Shown here piece after piece: positions 27,001 through 38,800 of a stretch of 64,000 nt of DNA (its first letter is position 1; each line of letters starts with the position of its first letter). The position numbers were made by a program, and so were the translations under genes. The DNA is from Plazaster borealis (taxonomy: Eukaryota > Echinodermata > Asteroidea > Forcipulatida > Labidiasteridae): NCBI GenBank assembly GCA_021014325.1, contig CM037474.1, forward strand, positions 2,298,501-2,362,500, read 5' to 3'. A model generated the notes under the pieces. That model searched no databases and was not told the DNA's origin. It saw only the letters and a program-made list of their open reading frames with translations.

Positions 27001-30000
27001 GATGAAAAAATGTTGATCAACTCATCAATTATTGATGAAATTCAATGGTGGTTATCTGTTCCTCATGATGATTTTAAAGGTCCTATCAAAATACCACCCA
27101 TTGATCTGGTTATCTCCACAGATGCAAGTAACTTTGGTTGGGGAGCGTTCTGTGAAACAGACAACTCCTATGCACGAGGTAAGTGGTCAGAGAACCATAA
27201 TGGAACTCATATCAACATCCTTGAACTAATAGCGGTACAGAACGCATTGAAAAGTTTGTGTACAAACTTCAAGAATGGACACGTCCTTATCAAATCAGAT
27301 AACAGCACGGCTGTGTCTTACATCTCAAAGATGGGAGGAACCACCAGTTCCCTTAACCATATTGCTTACACTATTTATAGTTGGTGTTCGCACAGGAATA
27401 TTTGCCTGTCGGCAACACATATTCCGGGAACAACGAACGTAACGGCGGACTATCTCTCTCGAAAAGAGTCTAACAAGGAAATGAACCTAAACTCATGTAT
27501 TTTTGAACACATTTTAGAGCTCACGTTCCATCCTGACGTTGATCTCTTTGCATCCAATGCAAATCATAAATTGTGTCGTTATGTTTCATGGAAAAACGAT
27601 CCATACGCATGGGCCATTGACGCCTTTACAATATCATGGTCTGATATGACTCCTTATATTTTCCCCCCATTTTGTTTGCTCCCCAGAATCTTGGACAAAG
27701 TTTCCAGGGACAGATCACCACGGTGCATCCTAATCGCTCCCTTGTGGCAAGCCCAAGCATGGTTCCCACAACTACTGGCAATGTGTACTGCAAGACCAAT
27801 CCTCCTACCACAATGGGCTCTAAACCAACCTCAACAAATCCCGTCTCTCAGACTAGCCGCCTGGACCATCTCCGGCGACGATGGCAATTGCAGGGCCTAT
27901 CGGATGACGCTTCCAAGCTCATCTCAAACTCTTGGCGACAAGGCACCGAGAAACAATATGAATCAGCCTGGAAATGTTGGGCTAGCTGGTGCGGTAGAAG
28001 GAAAGTTGATCCATTTACACCGGCTATACACGACATAGCTAACTTTTTAGCGCACGAACATTCAGTAGGAAAGTCCTACTCGACCTTAAATTTGTATAGG
28101 TCAGCCTTATCATCGACTGTCCCCTTGAAAGGAGGGCACCAAGTGGGTCAACACCCCCTTATTGTTAGATTGCTTAGGGGTATTTTTAATTCTACTCCAC
28201 CGAAACCAAAATACTCAACAATGTGGAATGTATCCACTCTCCTAGATCATATTAAGACATTACCAGAGAACAATGATCTTACCTTACTCAATCTGAGCGA
28301 AAAACTATTAGCCTTAATGGCACTTGTATCGGCCCAGAGAACCCAAACTCTCGCTGCGTTAGATTTACGTTACTTTAATTTTTCTGACGAGAACTGCAGC
28401 ATTACAGTTACGGAGCTACTCAAAACAAATTGCCCTAAGAAGGGAATTAAAAATAACAAAATTGTTTTGGAAAGTTTTAGGGAAAACCCGAAGTTATGTG
28501 TTCTTTCAGTTTTAAGAGAATATCTTTCTCGCACAGATAAGTTAAGAAGCTCCTCAAACGAAACTAAACTTTTTATTTCCACACGAAAACCACACAAGAA
28601 GGTGGCTACTGGAACTTTAGCAAGATGGATGAAAAATATCCTAAAAGCTGCTGGAATAGATACAGATATTTATACAGCTCATAGTTTTCGAGGTGCTTCA
28701 ACATCGGCAGCCTTAGCTCATGGTGTATCGCTGCAGGACATTATTAATACTGCAGACTGGGCAAATGCCAGTACTTTTGTAAAGTTTTACAAAAAACCCG
28801 TAGAGCAACCAACCTTCGCCTCCTCTGTTCTACAATCGAGATGAACACATAGGCAGAGGCTTTTTTCAGTGTAACATCATGCTATAATGTTACCTTATAA
28901 TTGATTATTGTATATCCTTTGTGATAAGTTTGTTGAGGAACAAAGATGACATTTTGTGTTTTTTCATTAGTACGAGGTTTTTATTAATTAAGATGCCTTA
29001 ATTTCTAAAGGAAAAGGTTATATGATTACGTTCTTGCTAATCCTTACAATGTTATATTCACAAGAAAAGTACTCCTATTTAAAACACCTACCGGTATATA
29101 TTGACCATCACTTTTGTTTGAGTGCTTTGAACATGCAACCCTCTGAAGACTTGTACGAAGTGTTATGTAATAGAATTCTAAAATTATGTGAATAATATGA
29201 AATATAATTTGAATTCTATAAATAATAATGAAGTACAAGTCGAAGAGGGTCCCACCCAGTTTGGTATACTTCATAGGAAGAAAGTTCCTTTTGTTTTTTC
29301 CCCACCCACAGTTCGGTCAATATTTATTTCTCTTCTTTGAAAAGATGCTGACTCCTTCCAACCGGGGCTTATATACCTCATCCGACATGGTCTTATTACC
29401 ATGACAATACTTTTCTTTAAAGTAATTGTGTGATCCGCATGCCTGGCACATGAAAGGAATGCAACCCTCTTCGACTTGTACTTCATTATTATTTATAGAA
29501 TTCAAATTATATTTCATATTATTCACATAATTTTAGAATTATAGGGCCTAGTTGATGTTTCATTTGTCCCAATTCCTTTTTTAAAGAATTAAATCACCAC
29601 AAATCATTAGAACCAGGCCTTATTTGTTAGTGTGCTATTTTTCACCACAGCGCCATCAACAAGTTCTCTGTGCAAACTTGTTGCCCTTACCCTTTTGTAA
29701 TTGTTTAGGTACTTTTAATTCTGATACCATGTAAGAAACCACATGGGAAACTGACTGGGTAAATTTTGGGGTTGAACAAAGAAAAATTGACTAGAGCGGG
29801 ACTTGAACCTACGACCTCCATATTTTGTCAATACCTTTGTTCGGGGGTGCCAGTCAGAAGCCATTCAACCTGTATCTGTAGTGTAGCCAGGGGCCGATTT
29901 CACAAAGAACTGAAAGTAAATTTGAGTTGCTAAGCAAAGTGTGATTCCACATGTAAGGGGGCCGAGGGCACTACAATATTAAGTTGGACGCAGGTACGGA

Positions 30001-32792
30001 TTTTAAGGCGGATGGCTCATTGAATTGTCTCTTAGCTTAAACTATTTTATTGTGAATACTGCACGAGGGACCTATATCCTGCACAAGCTGTTAAAGATTG
30101 TGCAGGAGTCGGATAAAATAACACAAAGAAAGATGATTTAGTAAACATCGTACGTAGTTACCATGACAAAATTAAGTACACAATAAACTACCTCGATCGG
30201 GGGCAATTCCTTAACTCAATGAAAATACAAACAGTTAAAGTCAGATGCGCATGGCTCTATCACATATAATATATAGGTCAATACTCAGTTCTAGTTAAAG
30301 TCACTGCCAATAATTAATCAAGTTAACAATCTAGGAATTTAGGCCTCCACTCAAAGGTGTGAACAAAATCCGATAGTTATACTTTGATTCTGTTTAGTCT
30401 GTTTTCCTTACCCGAACTACATGTACCTCATTCAATTCTAAGCACTTTAAATCATAAACAGCAAATCATAACTTTGAATCCTCAAATCTCTCAATACCAT
30501 TTTGACAATGTCTAGCCTACATCGTTAGCGCTAACTTAACTTACACACGTCCTAGAAACACACACACACACACACATGTTTGTAAATCCCGCTTACCGAG
30601 GACTTCTCTTTGTTCTCCCATTGTTTGGACATAGTTTTTTAAAGCGACGTCCCCATTGGTTTTGTACACGAAAACGAAGTGAGGACGTCCTCGCTCTGTC
30701 AAACACCCGGATCCCTTTTGTTAAAGTCCTCGGTTTGAATGGATAGACACGCCCACACACACAACTATTATTCACACTCATACCCCAATGACCAAATGTT
30801 GCCAGTAATAACTAAAGGTATGACAAAGTCACCTTAATTACTAATAACCTCAAATATCTTTCATTAATTCTCTTGTACTTATTTTCTCCATACATTACTA
30901 AGCATAGTCCCAATGGGCTCATGTGCATTTCCAACAATGGCTCAAATACATGTGACCACATACATGTACATGTGTACATTACACAATGCCTTTAAAACTT
31001 TTCTTACTTAAAAATCACCCTTTTTCTAAAGAGCATAAAAATACAAATTATAATGGCAATGATCTATAACCTTTCAAGAGGGTAACAAGTAAAGGATGGG
31101 TCTCCACCACTCTAGTTGATTTATGTTATTTAGGGATAGAAATCCTACTAAAAATTGGCTGAAGCTTATACCTGTTAAAGATTGTGCAGGAGTGGTGACC
31201 TTTGGCACAAGTAGGTCAATAGGCCAGGAGGTCACACAAGAGTGAGAAAAAACAAAGAGCGCCACCACTCATCAATATGTGGTTAGTATCTGCATCAATA
31301 TGATGCACTATAAAGAGACAATACATCTAAACTACAGCAAAACAGTCAATTATTCAAACAAGAAGGTGAGAAACATTAATAACATTGAAAAATATCAAAC
31401 TGGACAATTACATATCATTAAAACAACACTTGGTTCAGAAAGCACAAGTAGAGCTCCTCACACACAAAACAAATCACTATGGTAATACTGGCAACTCATC
31501 TTAAAGGGACACGTTGCCTTGGATCAGACTACCTTGGCAACCAGAAACAGTTCACTACATGTAAACAGAAGGATTCTTCCATGAATGATATCACCCAGGG
31601 TTCTATTCTTGGTCCTCTCCTTTTTCTTATTTATGTCAACGATCTTCACCATTGTTCTTCCAAATTGTCTTTTACTCTCTTTGCGGATGACACCACTATT
31701 CTTTTTTCTCATTCTGACTTGCCTACTTTGGCTGAAGAGCTGAACAGTGAACTAGTGAAAGTTTCCTCCTGGTTCAGTACAAACAAACTCTCTCTTAACT
31801 CTCAAAAAACTAAATACATGATCTTTTCCAAATCAAAGTCTACCAACAATGACGCCAATATCAGCATTAACCATGTTTCTATTGAAAGGGTATATTCAGC
31901 CAAATTCCTTGGCGTTGTTATCGATGACAAACTTTCCTGGACTCAGCACATTTCACACATCTCGAAAATTACTTCCCGCAATACTGGCATCATGTCAAAG
32001 CTTCGCTCCTTTCTACCCTCTGTTGCCATGGTCTCCCTTTACAACACTTTAGTTCTTCCTTATCTCAATTACTGTAATATTGTTTGGGCACGCACTAGCA
32101 CCAGTAAACTCCACTCTCTTATGATCATTCAAAAAAGAGCCATCCGGCTGGCAACACTCTCCAAACCACGTGATCGCACATTACCTCTTTTTATCAAATT
32201 ACACACCCTTACACTTTCAGACATTAATAAATCTCAAACAGGCACCTTCATGTACAAATACACTCATAACCTCCTTCCTCGCCTTTTCACGTCTTACTTC
32301 ACCTTTAATAAAGACGTCCATAACCACAACACTAGATCTAGTAACAACATGCATGTCCCTTTCGCACGCACATCATACACATCAAATACTCTCCGTCACT
32401 ATGGTCCTCGTCTTTGGAATTCGGTTGACCAGACCATCAAAACATCATCCTCTGTGGCTAGGTTCAAAATATCTTATAAAAAGTTCCTTATTTCCCAGTA
32501 TGTCACATAGTTTCTATACCTATATTCTCATTGTAGTTTTTGCTTACTTTGTCATTGTCATTTTCTCCAGTAGTTCGTTCGTATGTATGTATGTCTGTCC
32601 GTCTGTCTGTCTGTTTGTCTGACGGTCTGAGCTTACAAGAGCTACATTGAGAGGCTATTTGCAAGTAGGATCTGTACTTGTGGGCTTTTCTCGCGTTGTG
32701 GGGTCATGCCCACAATGTTTAAAACAGAAAAGATTAAAGAAAAGGGATCATAGTCACAACCTGTGGAATGCCCACTATGTCACTCTCCTACA

Positions 32793-32823
<31 letters not shown>

Positions 32824-35800
32824 TTCGTCTGTGTTTTGTCCTATGCATTTACCTTTAGTTTATCTATTTTGTTATGTAAAGGCAAGCCGCTACAAGCTAC
32901 CTGGCTTATTTTGGGCCTTGCCTCCACGCGTTTTCCGCCAGTTTATTTTTTTTTCTATCATTTATATATACCTGTATGTTACTATAATATTGTGGAAATG
33001 TTTTGTGGAAATAAATGTATATTGAATTGAGTTGGTCAACAAAAAAGCATTTGTAACCGTTACTTTGTGAACTAACTAGGTTGGCCATTTTGTGGAGTCA
33101 ATAATTGACTCCACAAAATGGCCGACCGTGTTTGTTCACGATGTAAAAGGAAAACCACGCAATTTCGAGGCATATTTTTGTGGATCATTGTATTCTACTT
33201 TTATAACGCCTTTCTAACCATATGCATTTTATAACAAACGGTTACAAATGCTTTTGATAGACCAACTCGCCCGATCCAAGGCAATGTGTCCCTTTAAGAT
33301 AAATCTTAGTGCTTTGTGAAATTGAGCCCAGGGATCACACCCAGGTTTATGAAAGTGGCCAACATTAGGGTTAGATAGCTCCGGTGGTCGCAGGTTCAAG
33401 TACCACTCTGGTAAATTTGTCTTTGTTCAACCGAAAGTTAAATTGTAATTTTGGTTAGTCTATTGTGTATGCCCTATTCTTTTTTAGGTAATCCCCTTGT
33501 GTGCACAGGGAAATAAAATTTTGTGTTTTTTATCATGAAAATAAATATTTTTGAATTGAATTTTGAATTGACCATTAACAATTCGCTTCCTTGATCAGTA
33601 TCATGGTTTTTTTTAGCAACAAGGAACTTCCGATACTAAACCCCTAGATTTTACCCTGGAAGAAGTTAATTGTGACATATGTGTGAGACTTTCCTGATAT
33701 TTCGTTTCACAAGCACAGTGGAGAACAATTATATTTATAGGAACTTCTTTCATGACAATTATTAAAGAAAATATATTACTGAAATAAATATCTTGGCTTT
33801 GTACTTTTCCATGTGGTACCATGATCAATCCATTGACAAGAATGGCCTTTACAGATGTGACCAGTGGAGCATAACAAGGGGTTTCCCCTCCTGTTAATCT
33901 CATTGAGTTTATTGTATTGCTTCATTCTCCCTGAACAAATATGTAAATAAAATCAGCCAGGTCGAGCAAAACGAAGATTAATATGCCCTTCCAGAAAATG
34001 TTAAGGAAAAATATCGAAAAAGAAAATTTGAGAAATAGTTTTATTTTTATACTGAATAATTAAATGGACATTTATTCCATGTTGGCAATAACAAGTATAT
34101 ATAGTAGATTTACAAACTTGTAATAATCTGTTCTGTTCTGTATGGCGTGCACAGCCTATAGCTACTGGTAACAATATCAAGTAGGCATTTTAAAGGGCAC
34201 AATATGGAAACTAGGGTAACGTGGCCAACTTGTACGAAAAAGTGAAGCAAAATTGCATATACTTTTTCTACGACAGACAAATACTTTCACATGACAAGGA
34301 CAAAAATCATTAAAAGACTGTGACCAAAATACTCGTATTCAGAAGACACTTACTTGTATATTACATACATTTATATAATGTAAGTTAACAGACTTTTATA
34401 AGTGTACTTTGCCATTGACATAACTTATGTAAATTGATATGTGTATGTATAGTATATATATTTTTTCCTGCAAAAGTTAGTTAGTGGTCCGATGTTTCGA
34501 CTCTAGCATTTAGTCTTTCTCATAAGCTTTTTTAGCCTTCAAGAAAGACTCTGCTTGGGTCGAAACTTCAGGCCACTAACTATTTGTTTGCATTTATTCC
34601 ATAGGTCCTTTTGGTTCATTCATTCATTCAAACTTATATTTATTTCCATACTTCATGAAAACAGAGTACAAACAATTTTTTTTATAAAGGAATAACCAAT
34701 AAACAAAGCTATTTAATGAGGCAGAATAAAATAAATAAATAGAGTATGGAGGCATCATCTGGAAGCCAAGGCTTACATAGGGATGCCTGGGGACAGACAA
34801 TAAACGGGGACAAGAACGGACGGACAGACAATTAGAACAAGACTGACATGATGAAGACAACAATGATGAGAATAATAATTGCACAACAATAATAATACCA
34901 ATAATAACAAAAATAATAAGAAATCAAGTAATAATAAAAAAGCGTTTGCTGACAACAAAGCATTAGTAAAATGGGAGTGAGAAGGCAAACTATGTCAAAT
35001 GCTGGGAGAGGAGAGCTCTTTCATAGGCACGTTTAAATCGACCCACAGATGATTGTGATCTAATTGACTGGCTTAAACCATTCCAAAGACGCGGCCCAAA
35101 GAAACAAAGTGTTTTTAAGTGGAATGATGAGCGGGTGAATGGCACATAAGGGTGTGATTTGTTATGTGATCTGGTGGAATACCCATGAGTGTCACGGACA
35201 GAGGTAAAGAATGAACAAAAGGAGGTGGGTAAAAGGTTGTGGGTAAATTTGTACATGAAAATACCCGTATGAAATTGATTAATTTCTGCAAGTGCTAGTG
35301 AGTGTAATTGTGCGGTTGGTAAGCAGTTTGCAACAGCTAATTCTCTTTCCTCTATATTTCCTCCCTAACAGTTAATGTTGGGTTGGATGACCCAGCTAGC
35401 CGTAATCGATACAGCAAGAATCGATATAAAGTTGTAGAAGTAGAGCCAATAGAAGGAGTCCAAGACTGGCATCTGGTGAGTTTTGGGGCAACTAGCAAGC
35501 TACAGAAAGAAAGAAAAAATGCATTTCTAAAGCAGAAAAACTTTTTAGTTTGAGGGATTAGTAAATAGAATGGGGAGGAGTGGTTAGCACAGTTCACCCC
35601 AAAGTTAGTGTCATTCTTGCACTAGGATTTGAAGTAGTTAACTGTTCAATATCCTTTTTTTTCAAGGTGCAAGAAGAAGAAGACAATGGGTATGATGATG
35701 AGGAGGAGGAAGGCAAGAGGAGAAAATCCAGAGATTGCTGCACCAGGTTGAGATCAGGCACCTTCAGAAATAAGATCACCCGCCAGAAGATCAAAGAGAT

Positions 35801-38800
35801 CTCATTCCCAAGACTCATGTCAACAAAGGTACGCAAAATAGTATTCTACTTGGGAATTTTTTAGCCATCAGTATAACTCCTATCCAGAGGCCCACACAAT
35901 AACTTCCATGCAGTAGAGGGGTGGGAAGAGACCTCCAAGATTGGTTTGGGTTTATTCAAAAGAGGAAGTGGTGTTTATCTGTGACTTGTTTGGAGAGTGG
36001 AGGAAGGGACTTCATCTCCAACTGTCCCTCTGCCTTTCCCTCTGCTTGTGTTCTTTTCCAGGGGAAGGAAATTTGACCATAACTCCAACACTAATAGCAT
36101 TGCATTGGTTACCCATAAAACAAAGGATGAATTACAAACTCCTACTGTTGACTTGGAAAGCACTTCATGGTCTAGTCCCGGTGTATATAAGAGACATGTT
36201 GTGTACATAACATCCTCGACCCAATCTGAGATCATTAAACAAACTACTGTTGAACATTCCTAGATCTCATTCTTCATCAGGGCCCAATTTCATAGAGCTG
36301 CTTAAGCAAAAAATACTGCCTAACAAAATCCCTGCTTAGCAATAACGAGCAGGACACCAGTCACAAATTGTACATGTGACATGGTATTTTGGCTGGTAAC
36401 CTTAATCTGGTTAGCATAATTTTGTTTTGCTTAGCTTATTTTTGTGCTTAAGCAGCTCTATGAAATTGGGCCCTGTATACCAATGCTATGGATTGATCTC
36501 CCCTATCAACTCCATAAACTTGACTCCTTATAGATCTTCAAAAGCCAGCTTAAGACTCGAATGTGCTTACATTTAGTCCATTGCACATGAATTTCTGTGA
36601 ACTCTTTTGTCCTAAATTTTCCTCCACTTTGCTAAGTGCCTTTGAATAGGCAGCTAAAATGATGGCACTCTACAAATGCCCGATGATTGTTTGATTAATT
36701 GTTTTCCCGCAGGGAGTCATTCAAAAGTACGTTGATGACATGTTCAACACCATTCTATCTGTGGAGAGCGCCCCCAAGGCCATCAAGTACCTCTTTGACT
36801 TTTTTGACAGCCAGGCCATTCGACATGAACTGGAAGAAGATAATTCTGAAATCACACACATCTGGAAGAGTAACATGTAAGTTTATACTTCCCTTTTTAA
36901 ATTCTCATGTTGAATTCTTGTTGAGAAATGTTTGGTTGTGATGAGTAGGCGTACAGTTTCCTGTGAAATATTAAAGTGATTTTTCAATTAATGATAATTT
37001 ACAAGTACAAATGCTTTCTTGAGTACTAGATACTTAAAGGTGGGGTCATAGATTGTTTTTTGTCAACGTATTTTAATTTATTGGCAAAAATATCAACAAA
37101 GATACAAAAAAAAGTAACATGTGAAAGTTTCAGCTGAATGCAGTGTCTACTTGCTGAGAAAACAGCAAAAACTGTCACGGTATTTCCACAAGAACGTAAA
37201 ATCCATCCAAATTTAGTGAGGTGACAGCAAGTACCAACCACATCTCTGGCTGCAGCATTCCTGAACGGACGCCAGCCCTCAGAAATCTGAGAAACGAGTA
37301 ATGCATGAATTGTTTCTCAGATTGAAATGCTTTTGGGTGAAAAATTATCTAAACCATATTGCTTCGAAGGGAATCCTTTCTCAAAATAGTTTATACTATC
37401 AACAGCTGCAGTGCTTCTCACCAAGTAAGTTTGTTTGGTTTTTATTTTATGGTGAGCTTCTGGAATAGTTACCAATCTATGACCTTTTACTTTAAAAAGA
37501 ATAAACAAAAACAAATATTACATGTGAAAGGGGAAGAGGTTTTTTGCAGTTTTTTTTTTTCAAAAACAAATTGTATGCAAGTTTGCCCCCAAAAAAGGTT
37601 AAAGCCCTTCTTGGTAAGGGGGCTACAAGAAGAAAAATATTAAATATTAAAACAACTCGGGAGCTTTTGAGAGGTAGGAATTGATATTCCTCCAAAAACA
37701 GTTTAGATTGTAGGATAGAGGGAGATTGCTGAAAACAATTTTTTCCAAAGAGCGTATTTTGTTTTTTTCTTATTTTCTTCTTTACTTCTGACAACCATTG
37801 AACCAGTTTGGAGGGATAAGCATTTTAGACTTGAAAATCCCTGAGGATTATCTACCAATTCCAACTAACCCTTATTTTACTTCAAATGTTTACTTCTGTG
37901 GTCAACTTCGGAAATTGTTTTTAAACATCACTTTTTGTGTTCAAAAGCAGGGAAACTAAAGTTTTTGTGTCCATTTCTTATAGTTTGCCACTGCGCTTCT
38001 GGTCCAACGCCATCAAAAATCCAGACTACATCTTTGACATACAACCTACTCGCTCCGTTGAGGCAAGCATGGATGTGATTGGTCAGTTATTCCATGATGT
38101 TCACGATACCAAGACGCATAAACTCGGAAAGGTAACTGAGAGATTGTTGACATATCCCTTTTAAGGAAAAAGGTGTTCACCATGTCTCTAAATTAGAAAC
38201 TGTAGAAAACAGGGAACTATTTCAGAATTTGATAGTTCACTTTTCCGTTTGCTTGATAAGCCGTTGTTTTTGTTCAATTGTTGTTGTTTTTTCTTTCTTC
38301 TCAAATCCCATAGACCTTGTGCATAGATTTTCTGGATGCCACTTTTGCTATCAAACAAACTCAGATTTTAATCAAACTTAGCATACACATATACCTTATA
38401 GTGATGTTGTGTCTCGAAGAGTGATGATGTCATCATGACGTCATCACGTGTCACGTGATGTCACAATAAGTGTGCACTTTTTACTGAAGTCCGATTGACT
38501 TCAATCTTGTTACGATATCTCCGTAGACAGGGACATGTTATAGGTGAACATTGAAATGATGTCATGATGACATCATCACATGTTTTTTTATCAATTTTTA
38601 AATTCTTGACCATTTAGCTCATATCTTGAAAATCAAACATGTTACAATCAAAATTCTTCTTGCAACAGGCTTGTTAGGTCATTGATGCATACACTAAAGA
38701 GTGATGTCATCATGGCGTCATCGCGTGTCACTTTACATCACATTGAAGGTGCACTTTTTCAAGTTGTAAATCTACAGAAGTACATGTCCGATTGAGTTGA

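Larger units (their letters stand above)
24603..29540 (+). mobile_element. DIRS-like tyrosine-recombinase retrotransposon, structurally complete
   Basis: Lies in the intron between exons A27 and A28, same strand as the gene. It has ~132-bp inverted terminal repeats (24636-24767 and 29339-29470) plus unique tips. An internal complementary region (29133-29250) consists of the reverse complement of the left tip joined to that of the right tip, sharing AATT at 29174-29177. AATT also marks both outer ends (24603-24606, 29537-29540). This layout is the defining feature of DIRS1-type elements. Both ORFs are intact, suggesting recent activity. No obvious target duplication, as expected for recombinase-mediated insertion. 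Confidence 0.92.
29541..31500. other. Intron A27-A28, between DIRS and LINE
   Basis: Apart from a SINE fragment and a CA repeat, AT-rich unique-looking sequence; no exon-like ORF with splice sites was recognised. Confidence 0.5.
31501..33297. mobile_element. TTAA-bounded palindromic MITE split by a LINE fragment
   Basis: Ends are reverse complements (TTAAAGGGACACGTTGCC at 31501; mirrored at 33297). The middle is a strong palindrome around 33080-33129 (GGCCATTTTGTGGAGTCAAT and complement). The left arm is interrupted after about 27 bases by the LINE at 31527-33027 and resumes at GAGTTGGTCAAC. Confidence 0.8.

Noticed and set aside
32170..32622. Second ORF overlapping the LINE RT as a separate gene
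   Set aside because: Shadow frame of the LINE ORF with no own motif.
34475..34583. Hammerhead-like GTCGAAAC in the 34.5-kb inverted repeat
   Set aside because: The CUGANGA core is absent at the required distance, so it is only a palindromic repeat.
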